Program-made: the position numbers and the translations under genes | Notes under the pieces: generated by a model | Told to the model about the DNA's origin: nothing | What the model saw: the letters and a program-made list of their open reading frames with translations, nothing else | Database searches by the model: none | Source: Sphingomonas zeae | GTDB taxonomy: Bacteria; Pseudomonadota; Alphaproteobacteria; Sphingomonadales; Sphingomonadaceae | NCBI RefSeq assembly: GCF_014197135.1 | Contig: NZ_JACIFA010000004.1 | Span: 1-64,000, forward strand | Length of the DNA: 64,000 nucleotides | Direction: 5' to 3' | Shown: positions 56,019 to 64,000 of the stretch, in pieces | How the letters are laid out: each line of letters starts with the position of its first letter | How positions within the stretch are numbered: the first letter of the stretch is position 1

Positions 56019-56986
56019 GCCGTTACCGCTCCTGCCGGTTCACTTCCATCAATCGCCCTCTCTAGCGCCGGTTCGGGGGGTTCCGCCAGTGCCGCGTTCA
56101 AATGCGCGCCGAAAACCAGGCCCAAACCGATCAGATAGAAGAACAACAGCATGACGACGACACCCGCCAGGCTGCCATAGGTCAGGTCGTACCCGCCCAG
56201 TTGCGACAATGCCCAGGGCAGGAGCGCGGTCATGCTGACCCACCACGCAGCGGTGAACAGCGCGCCGGGCCATTTCGGGCAGTCGCTCTCGCGATATTTG
56301 CCGGGCGTGACCGAATAGAAGAGCAGGTAGAGCGCGCCGAACATGACGACGCCGGGGATCATCCGCGACAGGCCGACCCAGCCCGCCACGTCCTGCGAGA
56401 AGGGGACGAGGCGATAGATGAACTGCTCGGCCGCCGTCAGGATACCGGCCGCCAGGAAGGACAGCAGCGCGACGATTACCGACGCGATCATGACCAGCGT
56501 CGAGGACAGCCGCGATTTCCAGAAGGCGGCCGTCGCCTTCACGCCGTAAGCGCGGTGGAAGATGTCGCGGATCGTCTCGATGAAGCCTCCCACCGTCCAC
56601 AGGCCCACCAAACCACCCAGCCAGAGCAGCGATCCGGTACGCGCCGCCAGCACGTCGCCGATCGGCTTGCGCAACAGGTCGCTGACATCGGGGGGCAGGA
56701 CGTGGAGGAAGCTCTCCACCGCATGTTGCGTCTCGTTGCTCTGCCCAAACAGCGACAGCAGCGCGGCGGTGGTGATGAAGAAGGGAAACAGCGTCATCAA
56801 CGCCAGATAGGCGAGGTTCCCGGCATGGATGAATCCATCGTTGAACACGCCCAGGCTGGTTCGTTTCAGGACCTCGAAGGCATAGGAGCCCGGCCGGACC
56901 TTGGCGAACTGCCGATCCAGCCGGGTACGGGCCTTGCCCCGATGGTGTGCGCGTTCTTCTGGGGTCAGGCCGTTCGCATCGCTCAT
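56015..56986 (-). CDS. YihY/virulence factor BrkB family membrane protein
   Basis: A 323-residue inner-membrane protein with about six helices and the family pattern around NLAYLALMTLFPFFITTAAL and GGFIETIRDIFHRAYGV. The role of this family is still unclear; it was once called RNase BN by mistake. The start at 56986 is eight bases after the dnaJ stop; frame further upstream overlaps dnaJ. Its stop overlaps the start of fabI. Confidence 0.87.
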   Translation of the reverse strand: MSDANGLTPEERAHHRGKARTRLDRQFAKVRPGSYAFEVLKRTSLGVFNDGFIHAGNLAYLALMTLFPFFITTAALLSLFGQSNETQHAVESFLHVLPPDVSDLLRKPIGDVLAARTGSLLWLGGLVGLWTVGGFIETIRDIFHRAYGVKATAAFWKSRLSSTLVMIASVIVALLSFLAAGILTAAEQFIYRLVPFSQDVAGWVGLSRMIPGVVMFGALYLLFYSVTPGKYRESDCPKWPGALFTAAWWVSMTALLPWALSQLGGYDLTYGSLAGVVVMLLFFYLIGLGLVFGAHLNAALAEPPEPALERAIDGSEPAGAVTA

Positions 56987-56993
56987 GAAGCGA

Positions 56994-57944
56994 TCAGACG
57001 CCCATGGCGGCTCTCGGGTTCCTGCCGTCGGTCCATTCGGTGGCGAAGCGTTGCAATGCGGCATCATCGGCGGGGATGTCGATGATCAGCGTGATAAGCT
57101 GATCGCCGCGCCCGCCATCCTTCTTGTGAAAGCCCTTGCCCTTCAGGCGCAGCGTCTTGCCCGAGCTGGTGCCCTTGGGCACGGTCAGCATGACCGGGCG
57201 CTCGACGGTCGGCGCCTTCACCTGCCCGCCCAGCACCGCCTCGGTCAGGCTGATCGGCAGGTCGAGGCGGACATCATCGCCGTCGCGCGTGAAAAAGGCA
57301 TGGGGGACGACCTCGATGGTGATGATCGCATCACCGGCCCCGCCCGGGCCTGGCTCGCCCTTGCCGCCCAGCCGCATCTGCGTGCCGCTTTCCACCCCGG
57401 CGGGCAGTTTCAGATCGATCGTCTTGCCATCGCCCAGGGTGATACGCTGCGGACTGAGCGTCGCGGCGTCGACAAAGGGCACGCGCAGGGCATAAGCGGT
57501 GTTCGCACCCTTGGCGGCGGAGCGGCCCCGTCCGAACCCGCCAAAGCTCCCTGAGAAACCGCCACGCCCGGCACCGCCGAACATCCCTTCGAAGATATCG
57601 GACATATCGGCGCCCTCACCGCCGAAATCGAATTGCTGACGAAAGCCGCCGCTGCCGCCGGCGCCGGGACGCGGACCCGTGGCCCCGCCGAAGCCGCCGC
57701 CATAGCCGAAGGGCGAGCTGGGGTTGCCGTCGCCATCGATCTCGCCCCGGTCGAACCGGGCGCGCTTGTCCTTGTCGTTCAGCAGGTCATAGGCGTTGGT
57801 GACCTGGCTGAACTTCTCCGCCGCTTTCGGATTGTCCTTGTTGCGATCGGGATGCAGTTCCTTCGCCAGCTTGCGATAGGCTTTCTTGATATCGGCTTCG
57901 CTGGCCGTGCGGCTCACGCCCAGCGTCTGATATGGATCGGCCAC
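56994..57944 (-). CDS. DnaJ-family co-chaperone without zinc domain (CbpA-like)
   Basis: A 316-residue co-chaperone. The J domain (1-68) carries HPD at residues 31-33. A Gly/Phe-rich linker (about 70-145) follows, and then the C-terminal peptide-binding domains. The four CxxCxGxG zinc repeats are missing, which marks the CbpA (type II) group. It would stimulate DnaK. The start is GTG 57944. It opens the operon with yihY and fabI. Confidence 0.92.
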   Translation of the reverse strand: MADPYQTLGVSRTASEADIKKAYRKLAKELHPDRNKDNPKAAEKFSQVTNAYDLLNDKDKRARFDRGEIDGDGNPSSPFGYGGGFGGATGPRPGAGGSGGFRQQFDFGGEGADMSDIFEGMFGGAGRGGFSGSFGGFGRGRSAAKGANTAYALRVPFVDAATLSPQRITLGDGKTIDLKLPAGVESGTQMRLGGKGEPGPGGAGDAIITIEVVPHAFFTRDGDDVRLDLPISLTEAVLGGQVKAPTVERPVMLTVPKGTSSGKTLRLKGKGFHKKDGGRGDQLITLIIDIPADDAALQRFATEWTDGRNPRAAMGV

Positions 57945-58044
57945 TCTGTTCCCCGTTGGCAGTGTATTACCGATCTATGTGGGGAAGTCCGTGCCGGAGC
58001 GCAATCCGTTCCCCATGCGTTGAGCCGACAGAAGGAGACGGATC

Positions 58045-58275
58045 ATGACCCAGCCGATGCAGGCGACCGGAAACGACGGCAAGAAGGGCGCTCCCGATGG
58101 CGTGTCGGACGCGCCCGGCAAACATGGCGGCGAAAGCCAGGGTGGCGGTTACGAGGGCGTGCCCGAGCGCGAAGGCGATTTCCACGGCGGTCAGAGCGGG
58201 GCGGCCTATCATGGGAAAGGCGGGCACCCGGACCCGGACAAGGACAATCCCAATGCGGTGACGGAAGAGGGCTAA
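58045..58275 (+). CDS. small Gly/His/Asp-rich hydrophilic protein
   Basis: A 76-residue soluble protein with no hydrophobic core, rich in Gly, Asp, Glu, His and Pro (for example GKGGHPDPDKDNPNAVTEEG at the end). It is probably disordered, like small stress or hydrophilin-type proteins. AGAAGGAGAC before the ATG is a strong ribosome-binding site and supports a real gene. No family is certain. Confidence 0.7.
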   Translation: MTQPMQATGNDGKKGAPDGVSDAPGKHGGESQGGGYEGVPEREGDFHGGQSGAAYHGKGGHPDPDKDNPNAVTEEG

Positions 58276-58284
58276 CCCCACCCC

Positions 58285-58373
58285 CCGTTCAGCCTGAGCG
58301 AAGGCGAAGGCCAGGGGAAAACGCTTGCGGCGAAGCGCAGAGCGTGCATTTCGACTTCGCTCAGTGCGAACGG
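58285..58373. repeat. inverted repeat of another family
   Basis: CCGTTCAGCCTGAGCGAAG (58285-58303) and CTTCGCTCAGTGCGAACGG (58355-58373) are near-inverted arms around 51 bases. It fills the gap between the small gene and the convergent transglutaminase gene. Confidence 0.7.
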
Positions 58374-58384
58374 AGGGTGGCGAG

Positions 58385-59278
58385 CTACCCCGCCACCATC
58401 TCCTCCATCGGCGCGACATCGACGCTGACCTCCATCTTCTGCGCGCCCGAGCCCAGCACCACGCCGTCGACCGGCGCGATCTCGGCATAGTCGCGCCCCA
58501 CCGCGACGATGATATGGTCGCCCGCCATCCAGATGCCGTTGGTCGGATCGACGCCGACCCAGCCATGGTCCGGCCCGCCCCAGATCAGCACCCAGGCATG
58601 GGTCGCGTCCGCCCCGACCAGCCGCGCCTGGCCCGGAGGCGGCAGGGTGCGGATATAGCCCGAGGCATAGGCCGCCGGGATGCCCGCGGCGCGCAAACCC
58701 GTAATCATGATCTGCGCGAAGTCTTGGCAGACGCCGCGCCGCTGGCGAAAAGCCTCCGCCGGGGGCGTGTCGACCAAGGTGGCGGCGGGGTCGAAGGCGA
58801 ATTCGCGCTGGATGCGGTTGGCGAGCGCGAACCCGGCCTCCAGTGCGCCGCGCTCGGGCGACAGGTCGGCGGCGCACCATTCGGCGATGGCGGGGTCGAG
58901 CGGGATCAGCGGTGATGGGAAAATGTAATTGGCTGGTCCCGCCGCCGACAGGTCGCGGCTCGACCGGGCGAGCGCGGAGACCTCGGCCAGCGTCGGGTCG
59001 TTCGGCGAGGGCATCGGCACCGGCCGGTCGACGACCATGCGTGCGCGGCTCTCGATGGTCAGGCTGCGCACCGGCCGGTCGACCACCAGCCTGGTGACAT
59101 GCGCCAGCCCCGCCTCGGCATGGGCCGAACGGGTGCGGCCGACCGGCTCGACGATCAGGTCGTAAGCCTCCAGCCTCTGGCCGGGCCAGTCGATGGGTTT
59201 CAGTCGCAGATTGCAGCGCGCATATTTAACCTGCGCGCCGTAATCGAAGCGGGTGATGTGGCGGATGTCGTAGATCAT
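58385..59278 (-). CDS. transglutaminase-like cysteine protein
   Basis: A 297-residue cytosolic transglutaminase-like protein with an N-terminal beta-rich domain (1-110) and the core domain. The triad is Cys184 (GVCQDF), His228 (ATHAWV) and Asp245 (VDPTNG). This type usually accompanies alpha-E and circularly permuted ATP-grasp proteins, as here: its ATG overlaps the upstream stop in ATGA. It may cut or process a peptide made by the partner. The reaction has not been established as far as I know. Confidence 0.88.
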   Translation of the reverse strand: MIYDIRHITRFDYGAQVKYARCNLRLKPIDWPGQRLEAYDLIVEPVGRTRSAHAEAGLAHVTRLVVDRPVRSLTIESRARMVVDRPVPMPSPNDPTLAEVSALARSSRDLSAAGPANYIFPSPLIPLDPAIAEWCAADLSPERGALEAGFALANRIQREFAFDPAATLVDTPPAEAFRQRRGVCQDFAQIMITGLRAAGIPAAYASGYIRTLPPPGQARLVGADATHAWVLIWGGPDHGWVGVDPTNGIWMAGDHIIVAVGRDYAEIAPVDGVVLGSGAQKMEVSVDVAPMEEMVAG

Positions 59279-61755
59279 GCGAGCGTCAATCCGCCAGCGC
59301 GCAAAGGTTCTGCCCCTTGCAGGAAATAGCGGCGTGCAATCGCCTCGGACAGCAGGCCCAGCCGCCGTTCGACATCGCCCAGCGTGTCAGCATCGAGCGT
59401 GCGCGCGTCCGCCGTCTCGATCGCGGCGCGGATCGCGATCGCCTGCGCCTGTTGCGGCTCGGCCATGTCGTCGTCGGACAGGACCGGCAGGCGCGACAGG
59501 CAATCGGCGATGCGCGCGGCCTGATAGGCCAGCGCGCGCGGATTGTTGGGATCGAGCGCGACGAGGTCGACCACCGCGATGCGAGCCAGGCCGGTCGGAT
59601 AACGCTGGCGATAGCTGATCTGGCTGTTGGCGAGGTCGAGCAGGGTGGACAGGTCATCCGCCGACGCGCCCGCCATGCCGAACAGCCGGGTCGCACGCGC
59701 GACGGCGATGGCGCGCTCCACCCGGCGACCGAGATCGTGAAAGCGCCAGGCGGCGGTGCGCACCATATGTTCGGCCGACAGCCCGGCAATGGCGGCGTAG
59801 CGGCGCTGGAGCGAGCCCGCGCGATCGAGCATCCCGGCATGGCTGGGGAAGGGGGCCTCCAGCAACCGCACCATGTCGGCGGACAGGCGGTCGCGCGACC
59901 CCTCGCTGATCCCGCGTGCCAGCCGGTTGATGCGGGCGACCGAGTGCCAGCCTTCATCCTCCATCGCGGTGCGCGCGAACTGGGTCAGGGCGGCGCGGTG
60001 CAGGCTGTCGGGATGCGGGGCGGCGCCCCCCCCGGTGATGAGGCCGACCAGCCGTCCGACGGTGCGCGTGTCCAGCGCGGCGCCGCCGTCCACGTCGATC
60101 GAATTGCCCAGCATGACGCGGATCGCGGCGAGCAGCGCCTCGCCCCGCTCCAAATAACGGCCCAGCCAGTAGAAATTGTCCGCCACCCGGCTGGGCAGCG
60201 TCCCCGGATTGCGCCGGACATGCAGCGAATCGGGGTCGGCGAGGAGCGACACGGGCGAAACCGGCTCCGGCCCATGGATGCAGACATCGGCCGACCATAG
60301 CCCTTCGCCGATCATGGCGGCGGTCGCCTCCGGATGGTCGCCGATCCGACCGAAGCCGCCGGGCAAGACGCCCCATTGCCCCTCGCCATCGCGCGCAGCG
60401 AAAACGCGCAAGGTGAAGGGGCGCGGCTCCAGCCGGTCCCCGATGACGACGGGCATCGTCGACAGGCGCACCATCTCCTGCCCGACATAATCCTGCGGGC
60501 GCTTGGCCATGTCGTCCAGCAGCGCGGCGCGCTCGCCGGGCGACAGGCTCGATCCCGGCCGCGCGCCATCGGGCAGCCCCAGCGGCGTGGGGCCGAAGGC
60601 GGGGGCGATCAGCAACTGGTCGAGATGCTCGGCGACATGCGCGGCCTGCGTCGAGCCGCCGCACCACCAGGTCGCGATATTGGGCAGCTTGAGCGGCTCG
60701 CCGAGCAACTGATTGGCCAGCACCGGCAGGAAGGCGGAAAAAGCCGGGCTTTCCAGCGCGCCTGCACCCGGCGCATTGGCGATCACCACCTGCCCCCCGA
60801 CATAAGCGTCGATCAGGCCGGGCACCCCGATCTGCGAATGGCTGTCGAAGGCCAGCGGGTCGAGCATCCGCGGATCGAGCCGCCGCCACAGCGCATCGAT
60901 CCGCTTGAGCCCCGCGACGGTGCGGACATAGACTTGCCCCTCGATCGCGGCGAGGTCGGCGCCCTCAACGAGCAACAGCCCCAGATAGCGCGCCAGATGC
61001 GCCTGTTCGGGATAGCTGGGGTTGAAGCGGCCGGGCGTGAGGAGGCCGATGCGCGGATCGGCGCGGCGGCACTGAGAGGCGAGTCCGGCGCGAAAGGCGG
61101 CGAAAAAGGGCGCGTGCCGCTGCACGTTCAACCGATTTTGCAGGCCGCCCAGCGTCCGGCTGACCGCCAGCCTGTTCTCCAGCGCATAGCCCGCGCCCGC
61201 CGGGTTGCGCAGGTGGTCGGCCAGCACCCGCCATTCGCCGTCCGGCCCGCGCGCCAGATCGAAGGCGACGAAGCTCAAATGATGGCCGCCCGGCGGCGTC
61301 ACCCCGACCATGGGGCGTAGGAAATAGGGGCTGCCGGTCGCCAAGGCGGCGGGAACATGCCCCTGCGCGACCAGATCGCCGGGGCCGTAGAGATCGGCCA
61401 GGATCGTTTCGAGCAGCGCGGCGCGCTGGGTCACGCCCGCCTCGATCCCCGCCCATTCGGCGGTGTCGATCAGCAGCGGGACGGGGGATACGGGCCAGGG
61501 TCGCTCGTCGGTTTCGCCGATGATGCGAAAGCCGGTGCCGATGTCGGCCGCATGGCGTTGCACCCGCTCGCGCGCATGGGCCAGGTTGCTAGCGACGGCA
61601 GCCAGCTCCTCCAGCATCGCGGCCCAGGCCGCCGGATCATGCGATCCCGCCAGCACGTCCGCCCCCGCGGCGGCGTCGCGATAGGCGTCGATCCAGGCGG
61701 CGGCCTGTGCGGGGCTGTCCTCGGAGGGGTCCATCGCGGCGGAAAATCGCCGCAT
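59275..61755 (-). CDS. fused circularly permuted ATP-grasp / alpha-E protein
   Basis: An 826-residue cytosolic fusion. Residues from about 60 to 480 form the circularly permuted ATP-grasp type 2 domain (NLYGP-like ADLYGPGDLVAQG, LTPGRFNPSYPEQAHLARYLG, NAPGAGALESPAFSAFLP). From about 500 on comes the helical alpha-E (DUF403) domain, which begins with ADNFYWLGRYLERGEALL. In many genomes these are two genes. An amide- or peptide-bond-forming reaction is predicted for the ATP-grasp part. The ATG at 61755 is likely; 61734 is possible. It is coupled to the transglutaminase gene. Confidence 0.87.
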   Translation of the reverse strand: MRRFSAAMDPSEDSPAQAAAWIDAYRDAAAGADVLAGSHDPAAWAAMLEELAAVASNLAHARERVQRHAADIGTGFRIIGETDERPWPVSPVPLLIDTAEWAGIEAGVTQRAALLETILADLYGPGDLVAQGHVPAALATGSPYFLRPMVGVTPPGGHHLSFVAFDLARGPDGEWRVLADHLRNPAGAGYALENRLAVSRTLGGLQNRLNVQRHAPFFAAFRAGLASQCRRADPRIGLLTPGRFNPSYPEQAHLARYLGLLLVEGADLAAIEGQVYVRTVAGLKRIDALWRRLDPRMLDPLAFDSHSQIGVPGLIDAYVGGQVVIANAPGAGALESPAFSAFLPVLANQLLGEPLKLPNIATWWCGGSTQAAHVAEHLDQLLIAPAFGPTPLGLPDGARPGSSLSPGERAALLDDMAKRPQDYVGQEMVRLSTMPVVIGDRLEPRPFTLRVFAARDGEGQWGVLPGGFGRIGDHPEATAAMIGEGLWSADVCIHGPEPVSPVSLLADPDSLHVRRNPGTLPSRVADNFYWLGRYLERGEALLAAIRVMLGNSIDVDGGAALDTRTVGRLVGLITGGGAAPHPDSLHRAALTQFARTAMEDEGWHSVARINRLARGISEGSRDRLSADMVRLLEAPFPSHAGMLDRAGSLQRRYAAIAGLSAEHMVRTAAWRFHDLGRRVERAIAVARATRLFGMAGASADDLSTLLDLANSQISYRQRYPTGLARIAVVDLVALDPNNPRALAYQAARIADCLSRLPVLSDDDMAEPQQAQAIAIRAAIETADARTLDADTLGDVERRLGLLSEAIARRYFLQGAEPLRAGGLTLA

Positions 61756-61778
61756 CGGCCCCAGGTTGCAACAGGCGA

Positions 61779-64000
61779 TTACAGGTCGGGCAGGATTTGG
61801 TCGGCAACGCCCCAACCGCGCATGGCGGCGCTGCCCGCGCGCGTGACCAGTTCGTCGCCGTCGCGGATCGTCCAGCGCGCCGCCGTATCGATCCCGTCCA
61901 GCTCGCGCCATGCCACCGGGGCCGCAACCGGCGCACCCGCCCGCGCGCGCGCCGAATAGGGCATGACGGCGGTCGCACCGCGCTGGTTGCGCAGCCAGTC
62001 GACGAAGATGCGCCCCTTGCGCTTGGCCTTGGTCGCCACCGCGACGAAGCGGTCAGAATCGCCTTGTGCCAGTGCCTTGGCGAAGCGCTCGGCGAAATTC
62101 GACACGGCCGGCCATGCCGCATCCGGAGTCAGCGGCACGACGACATGCACGCCCTTGCCCCCCGACAGCATCGCAAAGCTGGTGAGCCCCAGTTCGGCGA
62201 GCTGGTCATGGATATGGACGGCGGCGCGCTTCACATCGTAGAAGGTCACCGACGGGTCGGGATCGAGGTCGAAGATCATCCGGTCTGGCTGTTCCAACGT
62301 CGCGATGGACGAACCCCAGCCGTGGAACTCGATCGACCCCATCTGGATGCAGGCGCGCAGGCCATCGGCATCCTCGACATAGAGATAGGGCTCGGTGCCG
62401 CCGTCCTTTTCCTTGATGGGCACGGAGTGGACATGCGGCCCGAAGCTGCCCGCGTCATGCTTCTGGAAGAAGCACGCCCGCGCCCGACCCTGCGGACAGC
62501 GGACCAGACTTACCGGCCGGTGCGCGACCCAGGGCAGCATCAGCGGGGCGACCGTCGCGACATAATCGGCCAGATCGCCCTTGGTCAGCGTGCTGTCGGG
62601 GAAGATCACCCGCTCGGGATGGGAGATGGCGACGTCGCTGTCCTTGGCGGGGGGCGCGGGGGCAGGGCGTTCCTCGACCACCTGCTCGGCGGGTTTGTCC
62701 TCGCGCAGGCCGATGAAGCTGGGATGGCGGAGCAGGCCGTCGGGTGTCGTCTCGGTAAAGGCGATTTCGGCGACCAGATCGGGGCGCACCCAATGCGCGC
62801 CGCGTACCATCGCGCGCGGCGCCTCGACGGGTGCGGTCTTGCGTGCGCGGGCGTCGAGGAGCTGCCGTAGCTCGGCCATGCGGTCTTGGGTGAAGCCGGT
62901 GCCGACCTTGCCGACATAGGCCAGCTTGCCGTCGCGATTCACGCCCAGCAGGAGCGACTTCAACCCGCGTCGCGCCTTGTCGGAGGGGAGCCAGCCGACG
63001 ATCACGAATTCCTGCCGCTTCAGGCATTTGATCTTCAACCAGTCGCGACTGCGCGCTGACGGATAGCGGCTGTCGGCGCGTTTGGAGACGACGCCCTCGA
63101 GCCCCTCGGCGCATAGCTTGTCGAACAGCGCCTCACCCGACCCGGTGATATGCTCGGCGAACTGGATCGTCTCGTCGCCCTTGGGGATGATCGCGCGCAG
63201 TCGCTCCTTGCGCTGGACCAGCGGCAGGTCGGTCAGGTCTTCGCCGTCGAGCGATAGCAGGTCGAAGGCGAACAGGCTCATTGGCCGGTCGCTGCCGATC
63301 GCGTCCTTCAGGGTCGAAAAGTCGGGTCGCCCATCCTTGAATGCGACGATCTCGCCGTCGATCAGCGCGGCGGTGACGGGCAGTTCGGCGGCCGCCGCGA
63401 CGATGCCGGGGAATTTCTCGCTCCAGTCCAGCCCGCTGCGGGTGAAGACCTGCGCCTTGCCGCCGCCGACCGCGATCAGCGCGCGATAGCCGTCATATTT
63501 GATCTCGTGCAGCCAGCCATTTCCCGCGGGAACCTGATCGACCAAAGTGCATAGCGCCGGGGGGTGAAACTCCGGTAGCGCGCCCTTCGCCGCCTTTGCC
63601 TTGCGCGGCGGCGCCTTCGCCTTTTTGGCGGGCGCCTTCTTCGCCGGCTTCCCCTCCGCGATCTGCGCCATGGTCCGCCCGGTCGAGACGCTGGTCAGCG
63701 CCTGATCGGTCAGCGTGTCGGTGCCCCCGGCATGGGCATCCGCGACCTTGCGGAGCAGCCAGTTCTCGCGCTTCTCCTTGCCCCTGGGTTTCATGCGGAC
63801 GAGCAGCCATTCGCCCTTCATCCGCTCGCCATCCAGAATGAAATGGAGATGCCCGTCCTCAAGGTCTTTGGCGCTCTTGCCCGCGACCGGCGACCAGGTG
63901 CCGCGATCCCACAGCATCACCGTCCCGCCGCCATATTCGCCCGCCGGAATGGTCCCCTCGAACGTCGCATAGGACAGCGGATGATCCTCGGTCCGCACCG
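61779..64000 (-). CDS. ligD: DNA ligase D, 5' end outside the window
   Basis: At least 739 residues of a multidomain end-joining ligase. In order: the end of the 3'-phosphoesterase domain (visible residues 1-85), a Lys/Ala-rich linker (115-140), the ATP-dependent ligase core with the adenylated Lys in EIKYDGYRAL, and a C-terminal primase-polymerase domain with DLDPDPSVTFYDV and GGKGVHVVVPL. This PE-LIG-POL order matches the Pseudomonas enzyme. With Ku it repairs double-strand breaks; no ku gene is in this window. The true start lies beyond base 64000. Confidence 0.93.
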   Translation of the reverse strand, partial: VRTEDHPLSYATFEGTIPAGEYGGGTVMLWDRGTWSPVAGKSAKDLEDGHLHFILDGERMKGEWLLVRMKPRGKEKRENWLLRKVADAHAGGTDTLTDQALTSVSTGRTMAQIAEGKPAKKAPAKKAKAPPRKAKAAKGALPEFHPPALCTLVDQVPAGNGWLHEIKYDGYRALIAVGGGKAQVFTRSGLDWSEKFPGIVAAAAELPVTAALIDGEIVAFKDGRPDFSTLKDAIGSDRPMSLFAFDLLSLDGEDLTDLPLVQRKERLRAIIPKGDETIQFAEHITGSGEALFDKLCAEGLEGVVSKRADSRYPSARSRDWLKIKCLKRQEFVIVGWLPSDKARRGLKSLLLGVNRDGKLAYVGKVGTGFTQDRMAELRQLLDARARKTAPVEAPRAMVRGAHWVRPDLVAEIAFTETTPDGLLRHPSFIGLREDKPAEQVVEERPAPAPPAKDSDVAISHPERVIFPDSTLTKGDLADYVATVAPLMLPWVAHRPVSLVRCPQGRARACFFQKHDAGSFGPHVHSVPIKEKDGGTEPYLYVEDADGLRACIQMGSIEFHGWGSSIATLEQPDRMIFDLDPDPSVTFYDVKRAAVHIHDQLAELGLTSFAMLSGGKGVHVVVPLTPDAAWPAVSNFAERFAKALAQGDSDRFVAVATKAKRKGRIFVDWLRNQRGATAVMPYSARARAGAPVAAPVAWRELDGIDTAARWTIRDGDELVTRAGSAAMRGWGVADQILPDL

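Noticed and set aside
61779..64000. Complete end-joining locus with Ku
   Set aside because: No Ku-like protein is seen in the window; it may lie beyond base 64000.

Overview
The window looks like chromosomal DNA of a Sphingomonas-like alphaproteobacterium. This is inferred from the high GC content, the TonB-dependent receptor, the neighbour pairs hisZ-purA and serC-serA, and GC-rich palindromic repeats of the CTCCCC...GGGGAG type between genes. No species can be named from sequence alone. No rRNA, tRNA, CRISPR array, prophage or transposase gene was found. Most of the 64 kb is a dense core genome on both strands, with many stop/start overlaps (ATGA, GTGA, TGATG) that indicate translational coupling.

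Region by region. 1-1.6 kb is a lower-GC accessory edge: a hypothetical gene, two related copies of a short repeat (one apparently split by a 149-bp insert between 8-bp direct repeats), a small membrane ORF and a strongly structured leader in front of a VIT/CCC1 metal transporter. 1.6-9.7 kb holds VIT, an NAD(P)H:FMN-type reductase, a DUF3857/transglutaminase exported protein, nicotinate phosphoribosyltransferase (pncB), a small exported protein, a Gfo/Idh/MocA oxidoreductase, a DUF4383 membrane protein and an MBL hydrolase. 9.9-15.3 kb carries a double aspartic-protease/TPR protein, a TonB receptor, a 59-residue helix-turn-helix-like protein, a phosphoribosyltransferase and a VOC protein.

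15.6-19.2 kb is a tightly coupled three-gene operon (MFS transporter, metallophosphoesterase, ArsB/SLC13-like permease) whose substrate cannot be read from the sequence. It is followed by convergent threonine synthase, an SDR and a dienelactone hydrolase. 22.3-24.8 kb is an orphan TadE-TadE-TadG pilus-associated cluster, then an ABC-F ATPase. 26.6-29.1 kb is a PepSY-response regulator-histidine kinase operon with an OmpR-type direct repeat upstream. 29.3-34.3 kb has an LLM flavin oxidoreductase, an S8 peptidase with lipobox and apparent C-terminal barrel, a pyrimidine nucleotidase and dapD.

34.7-38.1 kb is an osmoprotectant ABC importer (fused permease/binding protein plus ATPase) and glpX. 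A CPBP protease flanked by repeats follows. 39.1-42.9 kb is a four-gene run: BepA-like M48 peptidase, DsbA-like oxidoreductase, ABC ATPase and ABC-2 permease. 43-45.9 kb contains a LOG-family protein, an extensin-like lipoprotein and an XRE/DUF2975 pair with a promoter palindrome. 46.2-52.8 kb holds serC-serA and hisZ-purA. 52.9-64 kb holds a Thr/Gly-rich exported protein, GNAT-aroC, dnaJ-yihY-fabI, a small Gly/His/Asp-rich protein, a transglutaminase with a fused circularly permuted ATP-grasp/alpha-E protein, and a DNA ligase D cut by the window end.

The least explained parts are the MFS-metallophosphoesterase-permease operon, the ATP-grasp/alpha-E/transglutaminase pair, the double aspartic protease, and the repeat families, some of which supply the ribosome-binding site or stop codon of a gene.
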